64,000 bases of DNA, from assembly GCA_027257055.1 (NCBI GenBank), contig JAPVLO010000233.1:1922001-1986000 (forward strand), in the 5' to 3' direction. The notes beneath the pieces are model-generated. The model was not told where the DNA came from and searched no databases. It saw only the letters and a program-made list of their open reading frames with translations. Below are positions 1 to 10,891 of this stretch, piece after piece. The position numbers were made by a program, and so were the translations under genes. This DNA is from Cephalopachus bancanus (taxonomy: Eukaryota; Chordata; Mammalia; Primates; Tarsiidae). Position 1 is the first letter of the stretch; each line of letters starts with the position of its first letter.

Positions 1-868
1 AAAATATGACCAGCCGCATGGGTTGCAAGTCACATATCATGTGAGTTACAGTCACAGAAAGAGGCTGTTTTAAAAAGTTCCTGCAGGCAAAGTCAGAGAC
101 TTCTTCTTACTGCCACCTTTAACCCTGTCAAATAAAAACCATTCCAGATTGTGAAGTCGGAGATCCTTCATGGTACATTCTAATATGAAAGCTTAAAATT
201 TGTACTCCAGAGTAGGGTAAAACTTGATTATATGCATTCATTCTCTACTGGTGACATCACGCCCAGCTATATTTTTAAAGAAAGAAAAAGTATGCCGCTT
301 CCTTTGTGTGTTCATCATCTAAATGAACATATGGAAGTCGGTATCAGGTGTCTATGAAATACCACATGACAGAAATAAGTCCCCTGTATATAAATATGTA
401 GTTGTACTCCTGGAAATGCTTATCTTTTTATCTTTATAAATATTATGAAATATATACATGCCAGGTTATCGCATAAATAAAATCCATTTTATTTTCAGAT
501 ACTCAGGGTCTGAGAAAATCCCACTTTCAGGGGAAAAAAGACCTTCAAACGTATTTGCTTTATGCTTATGTGATTTCTGCACCTTTAAAATGTGATCGGT
601 TGAAGCCATAGCATAAAATACTGTAACAGAAATCCATACGGGAAGCAAGAAATTATTTACTCTCGTGAGTCTGGTGGCTATTTTCATAGTCAAGGAATGC
701 CAAAGATGTGGATTTTATTCCAAACACCTATCACCCCTTATTCAGATCTGGAAGCAGAGCAGACAGAATGCCTGGGTCCAAGTCTAAATCCAAACCATCA
801 TCAACAAACACACGAGTGACTTTTGAACTCTGTGTGCAAGGCATGTTTAGATGCTAGAGACATCAATG
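1..868. other. Unique AT-rich intergenic sequence
   Basis: I recognise no interspersed repeat and no convincing coding frame here. Only short open frames occur. Confidence 0.5.
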
Positions 869-869
869 A

Positions 870-1490
870 GTCATCCTGTAACGAGCTGCAAGGTGGCCCC
901 CAAAAGATATGCCCACATCCTCATCCCTGGAACCTGTGAACGTGACCTTCTTTGGAAACTGGGCTTTTGCATATGCAGATAAGTGAAGAATTTTTAGATG
1001 AAATAATCCTGGATTAGCTGGATGGGTGGTAAATCCACAGACAAGAGTTTTGATAAAAGACACAGGAGCCTAGTGCAGTGGCTCACACCCGTCATCCGAG
1101 CACTTTGGGAGGCTGACGCAGGAGGATCCCTTGAGCCCAGAAGTTCGAGATCAGCGTGGACGACATAGCAAGACGAGGTCTCTAATTTTTAAAAATTAGA
1201 AAAGAGAAAAAGAGAGAGACACACGGAGGAAAAGCACACACAGAGAGGAGAGGCAGAAGGCCACATGAGGACAGAGGCAGAGATAGGAGCAATGCAGCCA
1301 CAGCCACAGGACACCTGGAGCCATGGAAATTTGGAGGAGGCCAGGAAGGATCCCCTGCTGGCGCCCTCAGAGGGAACACAGGCCAGGCGGCACATTCATT
1401 TCAAACGTCTGGCCTCCTAAACTGTTGGAGAATAAATTGTGGATGTTTTGTGCCATGAAATTTGTGGTTCTTTCTTGCAACAGCTCTTGG
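870..1490 (+). mobile_element. MLT1-type (ERVL-MaLR) LTR, interrupted by an Alu monomer
   Basis: Both halves read like MLT1 LTRs. The left half has the paragraph of CCCCCAAAAGATATGCCCAC followed by a CTTTGGAAA-type block. The right half has GAGAATAAATTGTGG and a degenerate tail that ends near a CAACAGCTC motif. The Alu monomer at 1063-1200 splits it. The family call rests on remembered consensus features and the subfamily is not assigned. Confidence 0.6.
1063..1200 (+). mobile_element. Alu left-monomer (FLAM-like) insertion
   Basis: A single Alu arm runs from GTGCAGTGGCTCACACC to the A-rich end near 1196. It contains the AGTTCGAGATC B-box region. No right arm follows. It lies inside the MLT1-type LTR. 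Confidence 0.75.
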
Positions 1491-1600
1491 AAGACTGAGG
1501 GGGAAGGATCGCCCGAGCCCAGCAGGTTGAGACCGCAGTGGCCATGAGCCTGCCACTGCACTCCAAGCCTGGGCGACACAGTGAGACTCTGACCCCCCCA
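1491..1600 (+). mobile_element. Alu right-arm fragment
   Basis: The right-arm signatures GGAAGGATCGCCCGAGCCCA and GCCACTGCACTCCAAGC are present, with no left arm. The GGAAGGATCGCC wording matches the lineage-specific Alus elsewhere in the window. Confidence 0.7.
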
Positions 1601-4113
1601 CCAGAAAGCCCTGGGAAATGAATAAAACTAGTGTCCAAATATCTAGGAACTTAAGGATACAGAGTGGGGACAAGTTAGAGAAAAGCTACTTCACAACAAA
1701 GGAATCCATAGGCGGAAAAATGTGGTGTGTGTGAATTTTGGAGAGTTCAAGTTAGATTAGGGCTCCCACACTTATATTTTCACTCCGGTTTGGATCTCCT
1801 CCAATCCAGAAGCGGCGTTCCGGGCTCCTTGGAGTTTGAGACGAGGCCTTGGTACTCTCTGCCTTTCCAAGCAGGGCTTTCTGAGAGGCCTTGAAGAACT
1901 GGCCCCAGTGGGGTTTTTGTTTTGCTTTTTTTAAACATGCTTATTTATTGACAGCTTATGTGGAATGTGGGATTTGAAAATAGATGTGCGTGTGGTGATG
2001 GCCTCGGCCTAGTCCTGTGTGCAGCCGTGACCAGGTGTGTCAGGGATGCCAGTGAGTGGGCCTGGACAGACATCTGTAGCAAGGCCTGAGAAGCTTCTGA
2101 GAGAAAATTCCTCCTGAGGCAAGATTCTTCCCCGAAGGTCTGTAAACACCTGAGTTTGTCTGCAAAACGTTAACTTCTAGGCACTTTTCTGAGAAAGAGT
2201 TCAGGGTTGTTATCATGGCTCCTGAAATGTTAAGAAGCCATGCACTAAGAACCCAGAGCAAGAGGCCTGACCCATTAGAAAAGCCTCGGTTATCAAAGAG
2301 AAGCATGATTCTAGATACAAAGATGGGACCTTTTACCTGACTGATCCTGGGGGTAAGGCTGAGTCTAGGGGAGGAAGAACAGACCAGAAGCAGAAACCAG
2401 ACTGCCGGTGGATGAAAGCCCAAGCGACCTTGTGGGACCCCCGCTCAAGGACTAAGACAGCAGAAAGCCATTTTCCACACCCGCAGCCCCAGGCAAAGCT
2501 TTGGCACCAGTGGCGGATGGCTGCACCCTGCAAAACAGAGCACATGAGAGATGTCCCCAAGTCCCTCGGAAATCTGAAAGTACCTTTGGGAGGCCACACG
2601 TCCATGCTTCAGCCTGAGGAGACAACGGGGTCAGCAGAATTCAGCTTACCGTATACTCACTTCCACCCACCGATGTGGGAAACTTTGGGGCTACACACCA
2701 TTATGAAAGACATCAGGATTTGTCCCCCAAAAGGTTATACAAATACAGGTATGGCAATCAATTCACATTCAACGGCTGCCAAATTTTTGATATTTAGCCG
2801 TCTTTGGAAAAACCCCTATTCCTGTGGCCAAGACGGTCATGTTAATGCTCATTCCCTGATGTGCCCCAACTACCAGGCTTTTCCCTGTCCATTAGAGAAC
2901 AAAGGACAGAACTCAGTATATGAGGAACGCTGAGGATTATGGGAATATGCATGGCTCTGCCAACTGGGACTGGACAACGTTTCCAGACTTCTGGTAGACC
3001 TCTGCTGGGTGCAGCAGTGGCCCCGGCAGGCTCTTCCCACTCCGTGGTTGATGATGTGAACATCTCTGCTCCAGCCGGCCCCAGTTTATTCAGCCTTTCA
3101 TCTTTTCATTGAGAAAAACAAGAAAACCAGACCCCTTCTTAAAACACTTGCAAAAAAAAAAAAAAGGAAGAAAAGAAAGAAGAAAGAAAATGCACGGTTT
3201 TTGTTATGTTTTGTTATTATTTATGGTCTCAACAGAAGCAGGTAAGGACTAGAATATATCTATTTATATGAAATGGGTTTTCAACGAAACAGAAAAGGAG
3301 CTTAGGGAGTTCTCATTTTGTGATTTGTTTGAAAAACAAAAAAGCTCAAGCCTCAGCCCCAGTGTCTATTGAAAAAGAAGCAAAAAAAAAAAAACCAGAA
3401 AAGAGGAACTTGTTGGGAAGTGGAGTGAATGCTGGCTTCCCCCAGGGCCCACTCTGCCGTCACCATGGAGACTCCTGAAGGTTCCAGGAATGACTCACAC
3501 GATTCGCTGGTGCAGCCTTTGAAATGGAAGCAGGGCTGAGCACAAAGCCCAACTTGGTCTGCAGTCCTTGAAGAACGCGCCTTTGACTCCCGACTGACTG
3601 CCCAGGGTGGGGGGGCGGGGAGGAGGGGCGGGCGTCAGAAGAGGCACCCTCCCCTTCTGCCAGGTCCTTGTTATTTAGAGGCACTTTGCTCATGAGGTCG
3701 TAGGTCAAAAGATGCCTTTGCCTTGGACCAGACCGGGCTCTTCCACCACTACTGGAGAAATATTGATGTAAAACCCCTGGGACGGTAACTACTTAAAAGG
3801 GGAAACCAGGGGCCCTTGGGATTCAAGGAAGGTGGTTTTCAGAAGCACTGGGCTGGAAAAAGGTGTGTGAGTGTGTGATGAGCCAAGTTTTCTCTTGAGC
3901 AGCTGAAATTCATTTCACTGACTGTCCCTCTGGCTATACGAAACTTGCTCATGTGAGGTTCTTTCTGAGCTCAGGAATGCAGGCTGAGTGTCAAATGGCT
4001 TTGGGTTTCATCTCTGCTGTAGCAAGGATGTATATTCAGAGCCACAAGAGGACTCCTCAAAGTAACTTCTTCTCTGTCCAGAGTTTTTTCTGCTAGATGT
4101 CTCCAAAATCATC
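1601..4113. other. Unique sequence with a purine-rich tract
   Basis: No interspersed repeat is recognised. A poly-A and AAG/AAAG purine run lies at about 3153-3190, with a second A-run near 3381. A 173-codon open frame (2412-2933, +) resembles no family I know and shows no splice or processed-gene context, so it is not called a gene. Confidence 0.45.
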
Positions 4114-4545
4114 GTGGTTGGTCGGGCACAGTGGCTCACACCTGTAATCCCAGCGATTTGGGAGGCCAAGGTGGATCACTGGAGGCCAGGAGTTGGAGGC
4201 CAGCCTGGGCAACACAGACAGAAACCTAGCTCTACGAAAATTAAGAAAAGAACAGTTAACCAGGTGTGTGGCACACACCTGTAGTCCCAGCACTTTGGAA
4301 GGCCGAGGCAGGAGGATCACTTGAGGCCAGGAGTCCAAGACCAGCCTGGACAAGAGAGAGAGACCACAGCTCTACAAAAAATAAAATAAAAATTAGACAG
4401 GTAAGGTAGCAAATGCCTATAGTTTTAGCTACTCAGGAGGCTGAGGGAGGGGTTGCTTGAGCGCAGGAGGTCAAGGCTGAAATGAGCCATGACTACACCC
4501 CTGCACTAGAGCCTGGGCTACACAGTGAGACCCTGCTTCCAAAAA
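4114..4545 (+). mobile_element. Three-armed AluJ-like element (left-left-right)
   Basis: A full Alu left arm starts at 4114 with GGCTCACACCTGTAATCCCA. It is followed after an A-rich spacer by a second left arm from about 4263 (CACCTGTAGTCCCAGCACTT) and then a right arm ending at a CTTCCAAAAA tail. The result is longer than a normal dimeric Alu of about 280-300 bp. Confidence 0.8.
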
Positions 4546-6144
4546 GCGTCATAACAGGCAATTTGTAGTACTGAGGAAGCACCTCAGTACAGGTACAGGG
4601 CTGCAATGGGCCCCTGCCCTGGGAATCCATACAGGGTGAACACAAGCATGCCCAGTGTCTTCTTGGAGAAGCCCCTTGCTGTGTATCTGGGGCCTCCAAG
4701 GGCCTCCACCGTGCAGCAGGGCTTGCTTGTACGAAGTCCACACAGCTGCCAGAGTTTCTGGGCATAGCAGGTAACCTCGGGACTATGCCAGCACCCCGCA
4801 TGCCAGCCATCGCTACCCTCACAGCACCTGGTGCCCTCCCTGCCAGAAAGCTCATCCCAGGCCTCAGGTGTGGACATCAGTCTGGGCTGCCACCCAGCAC
4901 AGCCGTATCCACCGACACCTAAGGAGGGAGAGAAACTTCTCGGGTCAGCCCAGCCCTTGTCTCAGACTCCACGGCACTGAGTCTGAGACTCAAGGGCGTT
5001 TGCGAGAGTTGGCCCCATAACGCTTTCTTAAAACAGAAGCTCACCAGAATCCCTTCCACCAAAATGCACGCAAACTCCCCCTCGCTTCCTTCCAAGGGGA
5101 GAACCAGCGTGAAGATGCGTGTCCTCTCCTTCTCTGCCCTAAATATACATCCCGGGGACTGCAGACCGGCTTACCCATGAAAACAAATAAGAAATAAAGG
5201 TCTGAGCGAAAGCGGCAGTCGCCGCCTCTAAACTATTTATTCTGATTTCTTGACAAGTGAGCTAATTGGATGGGCCCTGTGACAGACATGCCATACTAAA
5301 ATTCATAGCTTTCTGCCAGAACACCATATTGTGAGCTGCTATATTTTCCTCGTTGGAGCTTGGAGCCGAAGTGGGGCTTGAGCAGTTTCAGCGGTAGATG
5401 GGAGGAAGCTGGAGGCCACAGACAAAGGAGACTCCCACCCAGGTGGGCCTCGTCCCCACCCTCAGCAGCAACACCTACCCACTTGGCTTTTTTATTGTTG
5501 CTCGAGCTTTGCGGGGTTCAAGTGCAAAGGCAGCCATCGGAGTGAAGAAACAGAGGTTGGTTTTTGAGGCATCCTCAGCTGGGGTCTCCCTGCGGCCTGG
5601 GAAGGACTTGAGCGTCTGGAGGCAGGCTCCGAGGGCCCAGCCGCTCCCACGTGGCTCTGTCCTGTGTCCCCATCCCAGTGGGGAGGACCTAGGCAGGAGG
5701 GGCAGGACTGGTTCCACCGCCTTCCGGGAAGGACAAGGGTCAGGCCAGGGCGGGGGCCATGGGGCACACGCTTGGCAGCCCTTGGCGACCCAGCTGCAGC
5801 CGCCAGCGCGGTCTGGTGGGTTCCTTTCCCTTTCAGCAAAATTCTACAGCTGCCTTCTGTGACGCAGTGATGCTTCCCTCTGAAAAATCGCTCTCCTGCC
5901 TTTCTGGCGTTTTCGGTCCATCTCAGGATCCCTCCATCCATTCCCCAGGGTCCAGTGTCCGCCATCCCTGCCTCCTAGGCCTTTTCTCTGGTCCCCTGAG
6001 AGTCAAGGAGCACCAAGCTGAGATGCCTAGACTCCTGTCATGCTCTCAGGACTTGCCCCCACACTCCCTTCTCCGCTGTCTGCCTCCATGTCCCCCAGAA
6101 CGCTCAGTAGGCAACAAGCAGACACAATCCCCAGGACACATTCA
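4546..6144. other. Unique sequence; candidate conserved element and GC-rich part
   Basis: No repeat is recognised. 5150-5350 is repeat-free and rich in homeodomain-like and MEF2-like words (see findings). From about 5340 the DNA becomes GC-rich and is open in several frames on both strands, which I attribute to composition and not to coding. Confidence 0.45.
5150..5350. promoter_or_regulatory. Candidate conserved non-coding element
   Basis: The words CTATTTATTC (MEF2-like, 5233 on), GCTAATTGG (homeodomain-like, near 5262) and TGACAG (MEIS/TGIF-like, 5280) lie within about 55 bp of repeat-free DNA. Function is inferred only from word content, so support is weak. Confidence 0.25.
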
Positions 6145-6715
6145 CTCCACCCACAGAGCCTGGGTGCTCCTGACTCCACCCACAGAGCCCTGACTCCACC
6201 CACAGAGCCCCTGACTCCACCCTCAGTCCCTGACTCCACCCACAGAGTGCCCCGACACCTCCATCGGTGGACCTGACTCCACTCACAGAGCCCGACTCCA
6301 CCCTCAGTGTCCTGACTCCACCCTCAATGCCTAGACTCCGCCCACAGAGCCCCAGTCCAACCTGTGTTTCTGACTCCACCCACAGAGCCCTTGACTCCGC
6401 CTTCAGTGCCCCTGACTCCACCCACAAAACCCCTGAATCCAACCTGTGTTCCTGACTCCACCCACAGAGCCCTTGACTCCGCCCTCAGTGTCCTGACTCT
6501 GCCCTCAGTGTCCCGACTCCACCCACAGAGCCCTGACTCCACCCTCAGTGTCCCCGACTCTACCGAGAGCCCCTGACCCCGCCCTCTGTGCCCTGACCCC
6601 GCCCTCTGAGCCCTGACCCCACCCTCTATATTCTGACTCCGCCCTCAAGCCTTGCCCCCGCCCTCAGTGCCCCTGACTCCACCCACAGAGCCCCTGCATC
6701 CCGTTCAGTGCGCCC
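6145..6715 (+). repeat. Minisatellite, about 20-21 bp unit
   Basis: More than 20 diverged tandem copies of TGACTCCACCCACAGAGCCC alternate with a CTCAGTGTCC-ending variant. Part of the array repeats at a longer period of about 82 bp: the block beginning CCAACCTGTGTT recurs at about 6357 and 6439. The array produces long stop-free frames on both strands, which are artefacts. Confidence 0.95.
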
Positions 6716-7199
6716 ACCAGCTCACTCCAGTGTGGGCCCCTGAGCCACGTGGGCTCCCCAGCCTTCTGCTGTCACTGTTTCCCTGTTCAAATGGCCTCCC
6801 CCAGACGCCCCCACATGGCATGCTTCTCCAAAGACCCGAGGAGCACCTGAGGAGCTCATCTCCATTTAGAGGTGACCGCAGAGGAATGCCATGATTGCTT
6901 CTAGTCGAGCGGCTTGTGGGTGGCAGCGGCTCCAACCCAGGGCCTTGGCGGGATCTCCTGCCCTCTCCACCCTCACTGGCTCCCTGAGAAATGCAGCCCA
7001 CCCGGAAGGTAAGTGTCTGCCTCTGACCTGGAACCTTTAGGAGTGCAGATCGCCCCGAGGGAAGAGGAAAGGGATTTCCAAAGTGTGGAAGGAGCTGAGG
7101 AACGGAACCCACAATAAAGGACATGTTTAAAAAGAAACTGACACAAAAGAAGAAAGTCCCTACGTGGAAAAAATATTTGCTCCAAGAGAGCAAACGGTC
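6716..7199. other. Unique sequence between minisatellite and L2
   Basis: No repeat family or gene is recognised. Confidence 0.4.
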
Positions 7200-7995
7200 T
7201 CAGCAGTGCTGCCTGAAACCATCTACGCTTCTGAACAAGGCTTGCTTCTGTTCTTTCCAGGTCCCCAGCTGGCTCTGACCCGGAAGCTCCTTCCCTGTCT
7301 CTGTGGCAACCTGAGTTCGTTCCTCCTGGAAAACCAGCTCAAATGCATCGTCTCCCAGCCCCTGGAACACCTCGCCGGTCTCCTGTGTCTCCTTCTCGCT
7401 GAACGCCCCCCTGGCATGTCCACATATCATGTGGGGCTCTTGAACTTGTCCTTGTTGGTACTTTTGTCTTGAGACCATCCTTTGGTGGTTGTGCGTGTTT
7501 CTGTTTTGGCTCCCGCTTGAGGCTGTAATCCTCTTGAAGGTGGAGCCCCTGGTCTCCACAGCTCTTCCTTGGCCTCTAGATGCACCAGCTCAGTCTTCCT
7601 TCCTGGCTCTTCTAAACCATTCAACCTGAACCTTGGGGTCTCAGTCCCCTTAATAGTTTCTTCTCTTCTCAAGAGACACTCTCTGGGCAACCTCACCCAA
7701 AGATCCAAAGCCACATCTCAACTTCTGACTGGATCCCTCTTCCTCCAAGTTCTGAGCAATGTCACTTCAGATGTCCCGAATCAAACAAATCGCCTTTCTC
7801 CCAGTCCTGTTCTTTCTCTGGTGTCACTTGCCTTGATGAATGGCTTCCTCTCCACCTTATCACCCAGAAACCTGGGCTCACCTTAGACTCCTCCCTCCCC
7901 GTCATGACCCCTGTGCCTGGTCCTTCCAGACCCACGAGGTCCCAAGTCAAGCACCTCCTTTGATCATGCCATCTGCTCCTCATCACCACGTTACA
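7200..7995 (+). mobile_element. L2 LINE fragments (sense)
   Basis: Old L2 wording is visible: CTGGCTCTTCTAAACC, then AACCTGGGCTCACCTTAGAC followed by CTCCTCCCTCCCC near 7870-7900, which corresponds to the L2 stretch ending in GACTCCTCTC. The copy is strongly diverged and the left limit is uncertain. Confidence 0.6.
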
Positions 7996-8009
7996 GAGGA
8001 GGCGCTGTT

Positions 8010-8245
8010 TTAACCTCTGTCTTAAAAAGAGGACACCAAGATTTAGAAAGGTTAAGAAACCCAAAGTCACACAAGGAATAAGTGGCGGCGTCCAGATCCA
8101 CACACAGATGAGCTGGCCTTGGAAGAGACGCACATCTTCCTAGTCAGCCTCACAGTGCAGGACCCGTGAGGTGGAGAGAACCCACTTGACAACGAGGAAA
8201 ACTGAGGCTCCAAGCAGGAGGTGACCCGACCGAGGTCCCCCAGAG
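8010..8245 (-). mobile_element. MIR fragments (antisense)
   Basis: Two MIR-core pieces lie in reverse orientation. The first (8030-8110) contains AGTCACACAAGGAATAAGTG. The second (8190-8240) contains AAACTGAGGCTCCAAGCAGG. Both match the MIR core around the AGGTCACACAGC region. Confidence 0.6.
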
Positions 8246-8518
8246 CGACGACTCCTCATTCCTCTACAGCTCCAGTCACCTCTGAGGGGACAGAGCGTTT
8301 AATATGTTTTTCTTCTGCTCAATGCCAATTGAGTTTAAAATTCCCACGTGAGTTATGATTATCTTTTCTGTCGATTCATTCCCATTGATTGAGAATAGAA
8401 AGAACTGGTTCGTGTTGCAGCTTGAAAGATCTAAGTTAGAAATTTAAAAAATAAACAACCTTCTAGATCTGGAGAACTGATGGATTTCGTACTGCCTTGG
8501 TAAGCGAGTCTATGCAAG

Positions 8519-8521
<3 letters not shown>

Positions 8522-8563
<42 letters not shown>
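8522..8563 (+). repeat. (CT)n microsatellite
   Basis: About 21 uninterrupted TC dinucleotides. On the minus strand the run reads as alternating Arg-Glu and extends an open frame artificially. Confidence 0.97.
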
Positions 8564-8565
<2 letters not shown>

Positions 8566-9159
8566 CACTTCTTTCTCAGTCCTCTTTAAGTGTCTCAGAG
8601 ACCTGGTGTAGCTGTACTCCAGCAGGAAGGTAGCCCAGTCATCCCAGGCTGCAAACAGGCTGAGTACTTTTGGTTTGTGGACATACTTGATCTGGCATAC
8701 CTCGTGTTTCACATAACAATCCCAATTTCTGGCTTCTTTTGAAAAGCCAGTTGATGTGACCATCCAAGGCTCTCTGCCCCCGTTGGCAGTGATGCCTGCT
8801 GGAGCCAGAGTCACCCTGCCTCCTTGGACAAGGTCCTGCTCTCCCCACTTGGCCTCAGCCCCTCCAGCCAGCTCAGCTACCGATGTGACTCTCCTGACCT
8901 CTTTAGGCATGTGAGTTGGTGAGCTCAGAGGACACCGGTCAGATGTCAACCTTTCAAACGTGCTCCTCTCCACTTAGCCCAAATCTGAGCCATGCCAAAT
9001 TTTTGGTTAGACGGCCTCAGAGCGCAGAACCGCTTTTGCAGTCAGGGCTCTGCCTCCCACATGCCTGTTTCATCTCTCCCTGAAAACACGGCGAAATCAA
9101 GCCGCCTTCTTGCCTGCCTCCTAGGGAAGTCAGAAGTATTCACCGGGTGTTGACATCTA
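8564..9159. other. Repeat-free sequence with an unexplained minus-strand open frame
   Basis: A minus-strand frame of 180 codons spans 8431-8973. It begins MERSTFERLTSDRCPL, is Trp- and Cys-containing in its middle, and then runs into an Arg-Glu tract made by the (CT)n repeat. I recognise no protein family. The upstream part could be an exon, an old pseudogene or chance. Confidence 0.25.
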
Positions 9160-9480
9160 AACGTATTCTTAGCCTTGCGCACTTGGCTGCGCGGAGTCAC
9201 ATGTAGATTTCCGCCTAATGAAAAATCCAGAGCAAGCTGGAGTCTGACAGATAGAGCCCCGCTTGCTATTTACGCTGGTGCTAATCACAATCATGTTTAC
9301 AGGAAAATGCCCTCATCCGCTTCCAGCAGCTCCAGCCACTCAGCCTTGGGAGCGCTGTCTTCAAAGTCAATTGCCTGTCATTTTGCTGATTTATGTTGAA
9401 CAACTGCAAGGACCCCTCGAGGTATTTGTAGCTAGCTTGATGGTTCCCAGCTTATAAAGTGGCAGTGGGCAGAGCATTTC
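9160..9480. promoter_or_regulatory. Candidate conserved non-coding element (enhancer-like)
   Basis: The tract is repeat-free and of balanced composition, with dense developmental-factor words: CCTAATGAAAAAT (9215 on), CTAATCACAATC (9281 on), TGTTTAC (forkhead-like, 9294-9300) and CATTTTGCTGATTTATG (near 9380). This is inferred from words alone and conservation was not measured. Confidence 0.35.
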
Positions 9481-9898
9481 GGTTCAAATTCCCATCAAGG
9501 CAGAATTTAAATCCCCAGGCCTGCTGCTCCGATTTGCAATGTGAGCACTTTAGATAAGCAGAAGCCATCAAACCCTAAATGCTGGGAGACATACAACTTG
9601 GGTTTCTTCAGATAGGGCCTGCGCCCAAATCTTCTTTCAGAATCCTGGATGGGAAAGTGATGCTCACAGTTTTTAAAAGAGCGATCACCTACCCTTTGTC
9701 CCAAGAAATATTAACAACGGGGGCAAGGCAGAAAACGATCAGATAAACTGAAGGGGCCGGGGAAGCAAATTTCCTGATCGCCTGCCTGGATTCTACTTTT
9801 TCAGCCGGCAGAATCTCATTTCTTCGGAATTACTTGCCCTCTAATAGAAGTTTTCTTTTTAAGATGAAAATATTACCGAAAGCAGGGACCCCTATTAA
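9481..9898. other. Repeat-free sequence, AT-balanced
   Basis: No repeat or gene is recognised. The tract is continuous with the candidate enhancer to its left and may belong to the same conserved block. Confidence 0.35.
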
Positions 9899-10891
9899 AT
9901 GACTAACCCATCAGCTTCTGGTTTTGCTTCAATTTTACATGAGCACGGTCCTCTCTTGACTGCCCCCCTTCCCCCCCCCCCGACACACGGAAAGTGCTGG
10001 AAGGTTCCAGCACTGAGCTGGCCCTCATCTGCTGATTCTGGAAGGTTAGAAGGCAGATTCTTTCTGAGAATCACCCGCGCCCTGCAGGGATCCCTTCCCT
10101 GCCTGGTCCCTGCACGTCCTGAGCCACTGGGATGCATACATGGATGTAATTTTTTAGGTCCTCTCTTGCAGCAGTTGGAAGTCCAATACGAGAGATTTAA
10201 GGATGGCCCACAGTGTGCAGCACCGTCTGTATTTCTGCATTCCTTGACCCTCGGCTCTCAGATAACGCATTCACACCACGTTAGTGCTGAAAGAAGCTTT
10301 AGAGAACTCACTGGGCTCCATCAGGACAATAAACTGGGGTACGATGGCTTCCCCAAAGTGAGAAGAGCCCGAAGCTCCTTAAGAACCCCGACCTGTGAGA
10401 TCCTGAGTCATCCGGTCGGAGGCGGACTCCAAAAAAGAGCTCGTTGGCTCATCTTTAGGTCATCCCTCTCCAGCTCGCAGAGGAAGTGCGTGCTGCTTTC
10501 ACTGGGAAGAGACAGCTCGCCATCTCGTTCCCATTTCTTTATTCTTTGCAATCCGGCCACTTCTCCTCATGTGTATGTCCCCAGCCATCTCCAAACGGGC
10601 TGCCTGCCCTTGTGCCACGGCACGCGTGCTTTCCGGCGGTCTGGTCTCAAGATTCCAGGCCAGTTTTCCCACCCCTTCCCCCTCCGTCCTTGCAAAACTG
10701 AGTTCCCGGCTCCCTCTCTGGGGACTGTCATGCCTCACCGGTGCCACTGGGTGGCAGTGCCTCAGAGCATTCCCGAGCCCTGCAACGTGGCTCTGGGCTG
10801 GGCTGCTAGTTGCTTGTGTGTTCACGGCACAAAACAGGCCTGTGTGAACGGGCGGAGAGCAGAGAGGTGCTCTGGACGGCATGAGTGTTAG
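9899..10891 (+). other. 330-codon open frame of unknown nature
   Basis: This is the longest stop-free ATG-initiated frame in the window. It lies in DNA without recognisable interspersed repeats. The predicted protein is Pro/Ser/Cys/His-rich, with no domain, signal peptide or membrane segment that I recognise. It crosses an 11-C homopolymer at 9971-9981, which would be an unlikely coding feature. GC-rich sequence lowers stop frequency, so chance is the leading explanation. No splice or polyadenylation context was established. Confidence 0.15.

Noticed and set aside
2412..2933. 173-codon plus-strand frame as a gene
   Set aside because: No family resemblance, no splice or processed-gene signs.
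5398..5965. Overlapping frames of about 155 codons on both strands
   Set aside because: GC-rich composition leaves several frames open at once; no recognisable protein or splice context.
6040..6576. Frames rich in repeated Pro/Thr/Ser and Trp/Glu/Ser segments
   Set aside because: They translate the minisatellite on both strands; the repetition explains their length.
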